DNA from: an uncultured Pirellulales bacterium
Lineage (GTDB): Bacteria; Planctomycetota; Planctomycetia; Pirellulales; Thermoguttaceae
Direction of reading: 5' to 3'
NCBI GenBank assembly: GCA_938015445.1
Contig: CALLPE010000012.1
Location: 1-64,000, forward strand
Length of the DNA stretch: 64,000 nt
Numbering within the stretch: the first letter of the stretch is position 1; each line of letters opens with the position of its first letter. Under the pieces are notes generated by a model. It was not told where the DNA came from and made no database searches. It saw only the letters and a list, made by a program, of their open reading frames with translations. The position numbers and the translations under genes were made by a program. This document shows positions 18,464 through 28,213 of the stretch, piece by piece.

Positions 18464-20038
18464 ATGACGTCGTTCGGCCAGTCGCACGGGTGTGCATGTT
18501 GCCAGCTTAATCGGCGATTGTTCTTGGCTCGGGGCTGTGCGGCCTGCGCAGGCGCGGCCGGCCTGCTCGGGGCTGGCAGCCGAAGCTACACAGCCGAGGA
18601 CGCCAGCAAAACCCGCGTGCGCATCGTCTTCGCCCTTCACGCGGTCAAACAACCAGTGCCGGATTGGCCGAACATCGGCTACGACTTCGCCCCGGTGATG
18701 AAGCGCATCGAGGAAGAGCTGTCGCGGCGGTGTCCGGATTTCGAGTTTCTTACCGCCATGGCCGCCGGGCCTGAGCAGGCAAAGAAGATCGTCGAAGACG
18801 ACAAGTCGGCAGCGATCGACGGCTACCTGGTCTACCAAATGAATTGCTGGAACCGCGTTGTGCAAACCATTGCCGAAACCGGCAAGCCCGTTTTATACGC
18901 CGATTATCAATACGCCGGCAGCGGCGGTTTCTTGGTTTATACGGCCAGTTTCCTGCGGAAGAATACGCCCAACGTGGGCTTCGTCGCTTCTTCGAAGATC
19001 GAAGACCTGGCCGCGGCGGTGCAGTGTTTCGAGCTGGTCAAAAAGGGCGGCAGCGTGGCCGATTTCGTGGCCGCCACCGCCAAGTTGCGGCAACAGCGCA
19101 CACCCAAGCCGGGCGACCTAACCGCAAAACCAGACGAGGTCAAACTGCTGTCGATCGACGAGTGCCGCAAACGAATGAAAGAGAGCAAGATTCTGGCCGT
19201 CGGCGGCGGCTGGCCAGGTATCATCCCGGCGATCCAGGAACAGATGGGCATCACAGTCGTCAACGTCCCCTTCGCCGAGCTGAACGACGCCTGGAAAGCG
19301 GCCGACAAAGACCAAGCTGGCCAGATCGCCGAGCGTTGGGCTAAAGCTGCCGCCGCCGTGGTGGACATCGCTCCCGGCGTCCTCCAAGATAGCGCGGCGA
19401 TGTATCTGGCGCAAAAAGCGGTTTTGCAAAAGCACGGGGCTAACGCAATAACGATCAACTGCTTGGGCGGTTTCTACGGCAAGCACATTCACGCTTACCC
19501 GTGCTTGGGCTTCTTCGAGTTGCTCAACGAAGGGTTGATCGGAGCATGCGAGTGCGACCTGCGCTCCACGGCCACCATGGTAGCCATGAGCGCCTTGACG
19601 CAAGGCCGACCCGGCTACATCTCCGACCCGGTGATCGACACCGCCCAGCGGCACATCATTTATGCCCACTGCGTGGCTTCGAATCGGGTGTTCGGGCCGC
19701 AAGGGGCCGCCAACCCGTTTACTATCATGACGCACTCCGAAGACCGACAAGGGGCCTCGGTCCGCTCCACCATGCCGGCCGGCTACATGACCACCACCGT
19801 CGAGTTCGCCCCTGAGCGGAAGGAAATCCTCTTCCATCGGGCCAAGGCGGTGGGCAATTCGACCGAGGATCGGGCCTGCCGAACCAAACTGGTGGCCGAA
19901 CCGGTCGGCGACATCGAAAAGCTGTTAACCGAATGGGACCGTTGGGGTTGGCACCGGGTAACTTACTACGGCGATCTGAAGGAGCCGGTGTATGCCCTGG
20001 CTGAGGCTCTAGGGTGGAAAGTTACCGAAGAAGCGTGA
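18464..20038 (+). CDS. Tat-exported sugar isomerase-like protein (L-fucose/L-arabinose isomerase fold)
   Basis: A 524-residue protein with a twin-arginine signal NRRLFLARGCAACAGAAGLL followed by a cleavage region near GAGSRSYTA. The mature part resembles the fucose/arabinose isomerase superfamily: an N-terminal Rossmann-like domain (VRIVFALHAV, AAIDGYLVYQMNCW, YTASFLRK) and a C-terminal part with NCLGGFYGKHIHAYPCLGFFELLNEG, ACECDLRSTATMVAM and VASNRVFGPQG. Cytoplasmic isomerases of this fold use Mn2+ bound by acidic and His residues; whether this exported protein is catalytic cannot be told. AGGAG precedes the ATG. It is a lone gene after the 902-bp gap. Tat export suggests that it folds, perhaps with metal, before translocation. 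Confidence 0.78.
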   Translation: MTSFGQSHGCACCQLNRRLFLARGCAACAGAAGLLGAGSRSYTAEDASKTRVRIVFALHAVKQPVPDWPNIGYDFAPVMKRIEEELSRRCPDFEFLTAMAAGPEQAKKIVEDDKSAAIDGYLVYQMNCWNRVVQTIAETGKPVLYADYQYAGSGGFLVYTASFLRKNTPNVGFVASSKIEDLAAAVQCFELVKKGGSVADFVAATAKLRQQRTPKPGDLTAKPDEVKLLSIDECRKRMKESKILAVGGGWPGIIPAIQEQMGITVVNVPFAELNDAWKAADKDQAGQIAERWAKAAAAVVDIAPGVLQDSAAMYLAQKAVLQKHGANAITINCLGGFYGKHIHAYPCLGFFELLNEGLIGACECDLRSTATMVAMSALTQGRPGYISDPVIDTAQRHIIYAHCVASNRVFGPQGAANPFTIMTHSEDRQGASVRSTMPAGYMTTTVEFAPERKEILFHRAKAVGNSTEDRACRTKLVAEPVGDIEKLLTEWDRWGWHRVTYYGDLKEPVYALAEALGWKVTEEA

Positions 20039-20337
20039 TTCGACCCTAGCACTTCGCCAGGGTAGGCTGCCACGGCTGGCTTGCCCAGACGGGCATCTCA
20101 GTGCCCAATAGTGTACCGTAGCCCGAATCACAAGAGCACCGGCGCGCAAGCCTTCCGTGCCATCCATCGCAACCACACGCAAAGGCACGGCTGGCAGAAC
20201 GCGCGGCTCCGGCACGAAGGCACTTTATGCCGGCCTTGAAGGGCCGCGCGATTTCGGCCTAGAATAACTAACTGGCTGCATCTATAGTGCGGCGTGGCAG
20301 CAAGTGTTGTGGCCGGTAGGTTCTCTTCGGGCGCAAT

Positions 20338-21321
20338 ATGGCCGAGGACTATTACAAGATTCTTGGCGTGCCGCGGAATGCTTCGCAAGCCGAAATCCAA
20401 AAGGCTTATCGCGAGCTGGCTCGAAAGTATCATCCTGATCTCAACCCCGACGACAAAGACGCCAAGAAAAAATTCCAACGTCTCCAGGAGGCGTTCGACG
20501 TACTGAACGACCCGGAAAAGCGGGAAATGTACGACCGCTACGGCAGCTCTTTCCAGACGCACGGGCCGGGGGCGAGCCACGGAACGCACACCTGGCGCTT
20601 CTGGACCAGCGGCGACACGGGCGATTACCCCGGCGGCTTCCGCGAGGAGGACATCGACTTCGCACAATTTTTCGGCGACCGCTACGGCGATGAACCGTTG
20701 GGCGGGCTGGGCGACATATTCACCCAATTTGCCCGGGCTGCCCAAAAGGCACGCAAACAGCCCAGCGCCGCCCGGCGCGGCGCAGACATCCACTCCGAAA
20801 TCCAGATCCCTTTCACCACCGCTATAACCGGCGGCCCTGTCCAGTTCAGCCTCACGCGGCAGTCGGGCAAGACCGAAACCATCGAAGTGAAAATCCCGCC
20901 CGGGATCGAGGACGGCAAAAAAATCCGCATTCGCGGGCAGGGCGAGCCGGGACCGCGCGGCGGCACGTCGGGCGACATCCTGCTTACCGTCCGTGTCGCC
21001 CCCCACCCGTTCTTCCAGCGCTCGGGCAACAACCTGATCGTCAAGGTGCCGGTCACGCTGGGCGAAGCCGTTGCTGGCGCAAAGGTCGATGTGCCCACGC
21101 CACGCGGTACAGTTGCGCTGCGGATACCACCGGGCACGTCCAGCGGCAAACGACTCCGCGTTAAAGGCTTCGGCGTGCAGCCAAAAGACGGACCGCCGGG
21201 CGACTTGCTGGCCGAAGTGCAAATCATCCTGCCCGAAGGGCTTAGCGAAGCAGATCGCGAAACGCTTCGCCAGTTCGACCAGCGCTATCTGAACAATCCA
21301 CGCGCGGCACTGCGGTGGTAG
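20338..21321 (+). CDS. cbpA: CbpA-type DnaJ co-chaperone
   Basis: A 327-residue J-domain protein. The J domain is at residues 1-70, with [19 protein letters not shown], the essential HPD in [10 protein letters not shown] and the [20 protein letters not shown] end. A glycine- and histidine-poor linker follows, then the two peptide-binding beta domains ([82 protein letters not shown]). The four CxxCxGxG zinc repeats of DnaJ are absent, which makes it class B/CbpA-like. It stimulates DnaK ATPase activity and presents clients. Start ATG at 20338. rnpA follows after 134 bp in the same direction. Confidence 0.93.
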   Translation: MAEDYYKILGVPRNASQAEIQKAYRELARKYHPDLNPDDKDAKKKFQRLQEAFDVLNDPEKREMYDRYGSSFQTHGPGASHGTHTWRFWTSGDTGDYPGGFREEDIDFAQFFGDRYGDEPLGGLGDIFTQFARAAQKARKQPSAARRGADIHSEIQIPFTTAITGGPVQFSLTRQSGKTETIEVKIPPGIEDGKKIRIRGQGEPGPRGGTSGDILLTVRVAPHPFFQRSGNNLIVKVPVTLGEAVAGAKVDVPTPRGTVALRIPPGTSSGKRLRVKGFGVQPKDGPPGDLLAEVQIILPEGLSEADRETLRQFDQRYLNNPRAALRW

Positions 21322-21455
21322 CCCGCCGGGGCATAATCGCTGGTATATCCGATGTGGGCGATCTGGTGTGGCGGACGCGTAGGCCGTTTAGCGACCGGTC
21401 GCGCGTTTAGGCCGCTGCCGCACTGTTATCCGTATTGCAGGCCGTATTGCAGCCC

Positions 21456-21809
21456 ATGAGCGACTATCGTTTCCCAAAACGCTATCGCATGCGCACCATG
21501 GCCGATTTCCGCCGCGTGTTTCAGAACCACTGTGCAGCACGTGAAGGTCCGCTTACGGTGCTGGTCGCACCGAACGGTTTGGACCATCCGCGGCTGGGAG
21601 TGTCTGTCTCCAAGAAGTTGGGTAAAGCCGTCGCCCGCAACCGCTGGAAACGATTGATCCGCGAAGCGTTCCGGCTTTCGCGCCAGCGGCTGCCCCCAGG
21701 CGTCGACCTGATGGTGCTGGCCCGCGAAAATCCGCCGCCCATGCTGTCAGAGCTGCTCAAGCTGCTGCCACGACTGGCTCACCGAGCGGCGCGCCGGCTT
21801 AACCGCTAG
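21456..21809 (+). CDS. rnpA: Ribonuclease P protein component
   Basis: A 117-residue basic protein that binds RNase P RNA and helps 5' processing of pre-tRNA. The signature RNRWKRLIREAFR follows LGVSVSKKLGKAVA, and the N-terminal YRFPKRYRMRTMADFRRVFQ forms the usual substrate-leader cleft. I chose the ATG at 21456, giving MSDYRFPK, over the TTG at 21435 because it matches the usual family N-terminus; neither has a strong ribosome site. In most bacteria rpmH (ribosomal protein L34) lies just upstream; here the 134 bp between the cbpA-like gene and rnpA contain no L34-like frame, so the gene has been separated from its usual partner. Confidence 0.93.
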   Translation: MSDYRFPKRYRMRTMADFRRVFQNHCAAREGPLTVLVAPNGLDHPRLGVSVSKKLGKAVARNRWKRLIREAFRLSRQRLPPGVDLMVLARENPPPMLSELLKLLPRLAHRAARRLNR

Positions 21810-21917
21810 CTGCGCAGCGGCCCTGGCGATAGGCGAGGCGTGCCACACACGACAATTAGATGCCGAATCCAGCCACCGCGGACACTGCCCAAGCGGCAAC
21901 ATATACTTCAGCGCCGC

Positions 21918-24900
21918 TTACCGTTCCCCTTCGGCCACTCCCCGGGAATACTCGCGCACCAGCTCGGCCCATTCGGCCGGGGGCGCCGCTCGGCCGGGAT
22001 CGAGCTTCGGCGAAGTTTTCTGCGGCGTCTGCCCGCCGCGCAATTCCGTCCCCCGCGGCCGCAGCCCCAGGCTGCGCAAGGCATCGTCAAGCTGACGCTT
22101 GGCAGCTTTGCCTTCCGGGCTGCGCGAAGCCTCGCCTGCCCGGCGATACAACTGCTCCCAGCGCTCGATGAACTTCCGGGCCTCCTCGGGAGTCCAACCC
22201 AGCCGATCAAGCAAATCGGGCTTTTCCTTGGCGAGCTGGTCCTTCAGGTGTTCCAGAGCCAGGATGGTCTGTTTTCGCGCGTATTCTAGGTTGGGGTCGT
22301 CGCCGCCCGGCTCACTGTCAGTCGGAGGCGGCGCAACCGCCTCGTTTTCGCCCGCCTTGCCGCCGGTGACAGGGGGGCCCTGTCCGCTGCGGCCAGGCGA
22401 GTCCGATTGACCCTTCGGCTGTGCTGTCTGCGGGCGGTCGCTGCTGGGCTGTTGGCTGCCGGGTGCGTCGCGGGAAGTTGGTTTGCCGCCGGGGCGGTCG
22501 CTGGGTTCCGGTTTGCCTTTCTCCGAATCGCTGGCTTGGCCTTCGCGTCGGACGGCCTGTTTGCCGGTACTCTTGTCAGTCTCGACATCCTCCCCCGCCC
22601 GCGTCCCGGTTTCGCCCTGACCAGGCTGTTTGGATTTCTCGCCGCCGCTTTGGGCATCGGTGCTGCTGCCGGATGTGCCCAACCCTGGACTATCCGACCG
22701 CTCGCCGCCGCCTTGACTCCGCCCGCCCGAACGATCCCCATCCGAATCGCTCTCCTGCCGCCCGTCGGACTGCCGGCCGCTAACGCTGGGGGATTGGGGT
22801 TTTTCCTTGGGTTCCGGCTTTCCCGACGGTCCATCGGCAGGCTGGCGCTCGCGCTGGCGATTGTCGGCTTGCGCTTCCGGGGAACCCTGCTGCGTGCCCG
22901 GCTCGGCCTGCCCGGCAGGCTTCTCCTGCTCGGTCGTCGGTTTGCCGCCGGACTGCTGAGCATCGGGTTTCGCTTCGGGCTGTTTGCCAGGCTCGGCAGG
23001 CTGATGTTCTTCTGCGCCGGCCGGCTGCTTCTGGCCCGGTTGGCCGACTGGCGGTTTCTGGCTCTCAGCAGGCACGCTGCCCGGCTCGGCCGCTTCAGGC
23101 CGACTGGGGGCCTGGCCGCCGTTTTCGCCGAACTGTTGCGACTGAGGCTTTTCGCCCGGCCGGGGCTGCTGGCCCGACTGTGACTTCTCGCCTGGTTGGG
23201 GCTTCTCGCCTGGCTGGGGCTTCTCCCCTGGTTGGGGTTTGTCACTTGGTTGGGGTTTGTCGGTTGGCTGCGCTGTCTCGCCTGGTTGGGGTTTGTCGGT
23301 TGACTGCGCTGTCTCGCCTGGTTGGGGCTTTTCGCCCGGCTGGGGCAAAGTTCCCGGCTGGTGTTCCGGCCCATCCGGTTTCTGGCCCGATGGTTTACTC
23401 CCCGGCTCGCTGCTGGGCGGCTGCGGGTCGGCCTTCGGCTGGCCAGACTTTTGTTGATTCTGCGCGCCGGGCTGCTTCTGCGGCTGGGCGGATGGCTCCT
23501 GAGCGGATTGCTGCTCGGAATTGTCCTGCCCGGCCGGCTGTCTCCCAGCGCCTGGTTGCTTCTGTCCGCTCGATTGCTCCTGGACGCCGGGCTGTTGTTG
23601 CCCGCCGGGTTGTTTGTTTTCTGCCGGCTGCTTTTCCCCGCCACTTTGGTTGTTGGGCTGTTGGTCGCGCGGCAGTTGTTCGGGTTTCTGGGCCAACTGC
23701 CGCTCGTCCGGCTTCGTCCCCGGCTGTTGGGGACCGGTTGCCGGCTCAGCACCTTGTTTTCCCGCGCCATCCTGATTGCCCATCTCGCCCTGTTTGTCTT
23801 GCTTAGCCAGCTCCTCTTGGCGATGACGGTTTATTTCTTCTATCGCATCACCTGGGTTGGCTTGTGGATCGATCGGCTCGCGCCGGGCAGAAGGTTTTTC
23901 GTCCCTGGGCCAATCCTTGCCGTTTTCCGCCGCCGGCTGCTGCCCCTGTTGCCGGTCGTCATGCGGCGATTGTTCTTGCGGCTGTTCCGGCTGAGGCTCT
24001 TCTGCGGCTTGACCCGGCTGCGATGGTTGCGTCTTCTGCCCGTCGGCCGGCTGCTGTTCCTGCCCTGCGGTTGGCTGCTTTTCCGCATCGCCGGGTTGCT
24101 GCGGCTGCGGTTGCGGTTGTTGATCGCCCAGGTCGTCTTGTTTATCGCCCATCTCGCCCGATCGGCCCTGCTGGCCGTCTGGCCGCCGCTGTTGGGACGG
24201 CTGCTGTTGTTGGCCGGGCTTTGTTTCGGCCTGCTGCCGCTCAGACTCGACCGGGGCGATGATGATCCAGCGTCTCTCGGTGGTCGAAACGTTCGGCGCC
24301 GACTTTCCGCCGACTTCCTTGTTGTCCTCGGCCTGGGCCCAGTATGCCACGCGGTCGCCGGCTTTGAGCTTCAGCTTCTGCGGCTCGAAGACCAACTGCC
24401 CCTGAAAATCGCCCTCGTGCGCCGGTTCGGAGCTAGGCTTCTCCAGCAACGGCGCAAGCGGCAATTCGGCCTGGCCGCGCAGGGCACGAACCGCCACACG
24501 CCGCAGACCGAAATCCGGGTCGCGCGCCGCGACCTTGATCGTCACACGTCCGTCCAGCGGCACGACGACCTCTGGCTGGGTCGGTTCGAGCAGCTCCACT
24601 TCTGGCGACAGGTCCGGCACGACTTCGATGGCATGACGGCTTGGCCAACGGTTGGAGTTGCGATTCCGGTCGATAAAACGCACTTGATAGGCCTCGAACT
24701 CCGGGCGTAGCGGATCGTCCTTGCTCAGCCGCAGCGTGAACCGGCCGCTGGCCTGCGTGCCCTTGACTTGCATGGGCAGACCGTGCCGCCCGTCGCAACC
24801 CAGGTCGATCTCCGCGCGAAGTATCTCCTGATTGGCCGTGGCGTGGACAGTTACCTCGGTGCCTTCGATGGCCCTAATGTCGCCCTGCCGATACACGGTT

Positions 24901-25883
24901 CGATCGGCCAACTTGGTATAGGGCGGATAACGATAGTCGATCGCCTCGACAACGATGGCCGGGGGGATCTGTACCACGACCTGATAATCTCTGGTCGTGC
25001 AGTCCCCGGCGGTGATCCGATACGAATAGTTCTGCTGCAATCCTAGGCTGCCCGGAGGCAATGTAGCGGTGTATGAGTCGCCCTGATCGGCCCGCTTCAT
25101 GGGGACGGTCTGGTCGACGACCTGGCCATCTGCCGTGGAAAAGACCAGTAGCACCTGCTCATCTTGGCGATTGCCGCGCACAACCGCCGAGATGGACAGG
25201 AACTCGCCGTGGAAGCGCACCGCGTCGCCCGGCTCGACTTCGCTGATCGTCACCCGGGTAGGTGCTTGGATGTCGGCCCAGGGCAACAGCACTCGAGCGG
25301 CGGAGACCAGCGGGCTTTTCGGGGAGATGATCAGATACAGGCAGAAGGCTGCCAGCACGCCGGCCAGCAGGTAACCAAGCCGAAATACCCGCGGCCAATC
25401 GACCACCGCTTCGACCTGCACCTGCGCCACCTCGGCGGCGGCGCGCTGTTGCAACGCTTGAAAGACAAGCGGCGCGACTTCTTCGGGCCGCCTGCGAAGC
25501 AACAAGAAGTTGATCAGCGTGTTCTTGATCGTCGGACGGCTGCGCTCAATAGTTTGGGCGGCATAGATGGGGTTTATCGGATAGCGGATAGCTGGCCAAA
25601 CGCGCCGCCAACAATAGTAGCCTCCCGTTCCGACCAGAAGGGCAAACAGCGCCAACCGTCCCGGCGCGCCAAGTCCCCCCCGCACAACCCAGTGGTCCAG
25701 CACGGCGACGGCGAGCATGTAAGCCAGCAGACCGACACAAAGCGTCAGCAGTCCGCCGAGCAGGTCCACCCATTTGACCTGTCGGCGCGCCTGGGCGACA
25801 CGCTGTTCGACGAGCAATTCTGGTTGACCAGCCCCGGTCAGCAATGCTCTAGTATTGTCGCCGAGGGCGCTTCCGCTGGCCAT
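21918..25883 (-). CDS. Very large membrane protein with Gln/Pro/Gly-rich repetitive tail (DUF4175-like)
   Basis: A 1321-residue protein. Residues 1-200 carry hydrophobic helices at about 40-60, 76-92 and 168-186, with the segment YPINPIYAAQTIERSRPTIKNTLIN between them. Residues 200-540 look like extracytoplasmic beta-sandwich domains (VTISEVEPGDAVRFHGEFL, YRYPPYTKLADRTVYRQGD, VAARDPDFGLRRVAVRAL, VAYWAQAEDNKE). Residues about 555-1225 are extreme low complexity of Q, P, G, E, K, S and D, with hexapeptides such as PQPGEK. The last 90 residues form a folded segment ending in helices (EYARKQTILALEHLKDQL, GWTPEEARKFIERWEQLYRR). I recall DUF4175-like proteins of this plan in planctomycetes; the function is not known. 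The gene converges with rnpA. Confidence 0.8.
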   Translation of the reverse strand: MASGSALGDNTRALLTGAGQPELLVEQRVAQARRQVKWVDLLGGLLTLCVGLLAYMLAVAVLDHWVVRGGLGAPGRLALFALLVGTGGYYCWRRVWPAIRYPINPIYAAQTIERSRPTIKNTLINFLLLRRRPEEVAPLVFQALQQRAAAEVAQVQVEAVVDWPRVFRLGYLLAGVLAAFCLYLIISPKSPLVSAARVLLPWADIQAPTRVTISEVEPGDAVRFHGEFLSISAVVRGNRQDEQVLLVFSTADGQVVDQTVPMKRADQGDSYTATLPPGSLGLQQNYSYRITAGDCTTRDYQVVVQIPPAIVVEAIDYRYPPYTKLADRTVYRQGDIRAIEGTEVTVHATANQEILRAEIDLGCDGRHGLPMQVKGTQASGRFTLRLSKDDPLRPEFEAYQVRFIDRNRNSNRWPSRHAIEVVPDLSPEVELLEPTQPEVVVPLDGRVTIKVAARDPDFGLRRVAVRALRGQAELPLAPLLEKPSSEPAHEGDFQGQLVFEPQKLKLKAGDRVAYWAQAEDNKEVGGKSAPNVSTTERRWIIIAPVESERQQAETKPGQQQQPSQQRRPDGQQGRSGEMGDKQDDLGDQQPQPQPQQPGDAEKQPTAGQEQQPADGQKTQPSQPGQAAEEPQPEQPQEQSPHDDRQQGQQPAAENGKDWPRDEKPSARREPIDPQANPGDAIEEINRHRQEELAKQDKQGEMGNQDGAGKQGAEPATGPQQPGTKPDERQLAQKPEQLPRDQQPNNQSGGEKQPAENKQPGGQQQPGVQEQSSGQKQPGAGRQPAGQDNSEQQSAQEPSAQPQKQPGAQNQQKSGQPKADPQPPSSEPGSKPSGQKPDGPEHQPGTLPQPGEKPQPGETAQSTDKPQPGETAQPTDKPQPSDKPQPGEKPQPGEKPQPGEKSQSGQQPRPGEKPQSQQFGENGGQAPSRPEAAEPGSVPAESQKPPVGQPGQKQPAGAEEHQPAEPGKQPEAKPDAQQSGGKPTTEQEKPAGQAEPGTQQGSPEAQADNRQRERQPADGPSGKPEPKEKPQSPSVSGRQSDGRQESDSDGDRSGGRSQGGGERSDSPGLGTSGSSTDAQSGGEKSKQPGQGETGTRAGEDVETDKSTGKQAVRREGQASDSEKGKPEPSDRPGGKPTSRDAPGSQQPSSDRPQTAQPKGQSDSPGRSGQGPPVTGGKAGENEAVAPPPTDSEPGGDDPNLEYARKQTILALEHLKDQLAKEKPDLLDRLGWTPEEARKFIERWEQLYRRAGEASRSPEGKAAKRQLDDALRSLGLRPRGTELRGGQTPQKTSPKLDPGRAAPPAEWAELVREYSRGVAEGER
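23150..23360. repeat. 18-bp coding tandem repeat (hexapeptide PQPGEK)
   Basis: Inside the large membrane protein gene, 18-bp units such as GGCTTCTCGCCTGGTTGG repeat in frame and vary to GGTTTGTCGGTTGGCTGC. On the minus strand they encode PQPGEK, PQPGET, QPTDK and QPSDK hexapeptides. The DNA similarity between adjacent units is high, which points to recent slippage or unequal exchange. Confidence 0.8.
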
Positions 25884-26410
25884 GTGCTGTTCTCCGAAGA
25901 CGTTTATCTGTAACGCTTTGCGCCATGCACAATCGCGGCCGAACAGGCCGGCAATGGCATCAGCCGGATTATTCTGACTGGTCTACTTGTAACCGCAAAC
26001 GGGTTTCTGCTGTGATCACTGCGCTATGGTTCGGCAGGAGCGCACACTGCCAGCGTGCCGCGTACCTGCCACGTCTACCTACAATTATAGACGCAGAGGG
26101 CGGTTTTTTGATTCCCGCGCGTGAGCGATTTCGTGTTTTTCGTCCCTTTCGACTCATCGCAAGTTACTTCACTGGCTGCCCAATCTCCCAATACTGCCCA
26201 GTATCGTCGGCGGGCATCGCACCATGCCGGGCAGGCTTTCGCTCGGCGCGAGAAAATCGGTTACAATGATAAAAGCCGATGCGGCGTCCACTGGGCCAGC
26301 GGTCAACCGGCAATTGCGTGCGACCGGCGCGCTGCCACCGGAGTGCTTCCCGGCAGCACAACTCGCAGGGGCATTAAAGCTGGCCTAGCGCGATGATTGG
26401 AGGATTCTCG
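25884..26410. other. Intergenic, 527 bp
   Basis: Divergent region between the large membrane protein gene and the HEAT-repeat gene. Translated frames show no protein character. GGAGG at 26400-26404 is the ribosome site of the rightward gene. No RNA gene or repeat was recognised. Confidence 0.4.
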
Positions 26411-27892
26411 GTGCGCGTAAGTTTTGCGAGCATCTGCTTTGGGGTCGGCATGGCGGCGTGGCTGTGTATGGCCGTGGTGCCGCAGCCGGCGCTAGCCCAA
26501 CCTCCGCCGTCTAAGCTGGCCCCAATTCTCAAGGATATGACTCAGCAGGGGCCACAATTCTCGGCCCAAGAGCTGCACGAAATGGGCCTGGAAGGCCTGC
26601 GCATGCTGCTGGACTGGTTCTTCCCTGAGACCGCCAAGCCGGTGACACGCGAGCCACCCAGCCAGATGGTCTTGGAGCTGGTTTCGCAACTGGCCGACGA
26701 CAGTTTCCGACTGCGCGAAGAGGCGGCCGAGAAGCTCTATCAGCTCGGCAGCGCCGCTCACACAGCCTTGCTGAAGGCCGCCGAGAGTAACGACGCTGAA
26801 GTGCGCTGGCGGGCCACGCGGATTCTGCGCCGCTGGCAGATGGAGCGCGAGCAGGACATGGCGCGCTACGGGCCGGCACTGGCCGTGTATCTATCGGGAA
26901 TAAAAGACAAGCAGCGATTGGAGGAACTGGCGGTCCGCGTGCGATCGGTGTTGGAGCATTCCAATGGGCCGCCATCAGGCGGTCGGGCGACGCTTGTCTC
27001 CCCGTTTTTCGCCGTGCTGGCAGATCCGGAGAACGCGCCTCTGGCCGCGCGACTGAAGCCGCTTTTAGACCACCCAAACCCGCAAGTGCCAGTTTACGTG
27101 CTCAACATGTTGGCCAACTACGCCGGCCGGTACAAAGATTGCCCTCCGCTGTTGCTGGATGCCCTGGATGCTAGCCGCACGGAACTTATTTTGGCCGCCA
27201 TTGGAGCGGCGGGTCATGTTCCCTTGGGCGGCACGGAGGAAGAAGTCAAGCGGCGGCTGACGCGGATATTCCACGGCGAGGACGAAACGCTCAAGTTCCA
27301 GGTCTCGCGCGTGCTATGGTCGCGTTTCGACGACCGCCAAGCGCTGGAGCACTTGTTAGCGCAGGTCAAGAAAAGCAGCAACGAGGATATGTCCCGGCGG
27401 TACGAGGCCATCGGCATGTTGCGCGACTCGCGCAGCCGCAACAAACTGCTGGACGCGGAAACGGTCAAAAAGTTCGTGGAACTGATGGACCCGAAGGACC
27501 AGAACTTGCGGCTGATGGTCGCCGAGACCCTGGCTTGGTACGGCGGGGAAGAAGTGGTGCGCGCGTTGATCGCGATGATGGGCGACACATATCAGCCCGT
27601 CGCCCAACTGGCCCAGCGCAAACTGCTGGAACAGCCCGACAAGGAAATGGTTCGGCGACTGCTGGCGTCCGCTTTGGAGGAAGCAAAGAAAACCGAAGCC
27701 AAGCTGGCGGCCGAAGGCAACCCTAACCCCGTGGCTATCGCCCGCCAACAAGCGCTGCAAAAACACATCGAGGGGTTACTGAAGCTGCTGGGAAAGCCCC
27801 AAGGCGATTCGGTCAAATCCGCCCAGCCGAGCGCGGCGTCGCGGCTGCGGGTCGTGCACCCGGAGGGAACGGGTCGTGACCCGGTCGAGTAG
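26411..27892 (+). CDS. Secreted HEAT-repeat protein
   Basis: A 493-residue protein. I chose the GTG at 26411 because GGAGG sits 6 bases upstream of it; an in-frame ATG at 26393 would overlap that site. The signal peptide is VRVSFASICFGVGMAAWLCM and continues to a likely cleavage at ALAQ. HEAT or armadillo-like helix pairs follow, for example LADDSFRLREEAAEKLYQLG, ESNDAEVRWRATRILRRW, ALDASRTELILAAIGAAG, DPKDQNLRLMVAETLAWYGG and GDTYQPVAQLAQRKLLEQ. Such scaffolds mediate protein contacts. The C-terminus is polar and probably disordered. Many planctomycete exported proteins share this design; no specific partner can be named. The gene stands alone. Confidence 0.8.
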   Translation: MRVSFASICFGVGMAAWLCMAVVPQPALAQPPPSKLAPILKDMTQQGPQFSAQELHEMGLEGLRMLLDWFFPETAKPVTREPPSQMVLELVSQLADDSFRLREEAAEKLYQLGSAAHTALLKAAESNDAEVRWRATRILRRWQMEREQDMARYGPALAVYLSGIKDKQRLEELAVRVRSVLEHSNGPPSGGRATLVSPFFAVLADPENAPLAARLKPLLDHPNPQVPVYVLNMLANYAGRYKDCPPLLLDALDASRTELILAAIGAAGHVPLGGTEEEVKRRLTRIFHGEDETLKFQVSRVLWSRFDDRQALEHLLAQVKKSSNEDMSRRYEAIGMLRDSRSRNKLLDAETVKKFVELMDPKDQNLRLMVAETLAWYGGEEVVRALIAMMGDTYQPVAQLAQRKLLEQPDKEMVRRLLASALEEAKKTEAKLAAEGNPNPVAIARQQALQKHIEGLLKLLGKPQGDSVKSAQPSAASRLRVVHPEGTGRDPVE

Positions 27893-28213
27893 AACATCCC
27901 TCCCACTGAAGTACGACGCCAGAGTAGTTCCCAGCTTCATGCCTGGGCGGGCGGTTTTCCGCCTGTAGCAATTGCACCGCTGGAAAGGGGGTGTCCGCAC
28001 GTGTTGTGTAATCGTTGCGCGCGGCGCTCGAACCGGCATATTCACATTATGAGGTAGATTTCGGCAGGAGTTCATGGCGAGGTTTCCGGCAACCGCTAAA
28101 CGACTGCGCCGAGCCGGCGCACGCCAATCTGCCCACCGCAACTGCAAGGCGATTGTGCGAGAAAATTGTCTCAGGCTCATGATGAGCAGCACATCATTGG
28201 CGAGCACGACATC
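27893..28213. other. Intergenic, 321 bp
   Basis: Between the HEAT-repeat gene and cheB. An in-frame ATG at 28166 would lengthen cheB by 16 polar residues that are not part of the receiver domain. I see no RNA gene, repeat or terminator. Confidence 0.4.

Noticed and set aside
22286-23770. A 494-residue minus-strand frame rich in Arg, Ser, Pro and Asn
   Set aside because: It is the shifted-frame shadow of the Gln/Pro/Gly-repeat part of the large membrane protein, whose own frame continues into conserved ends on both sides.
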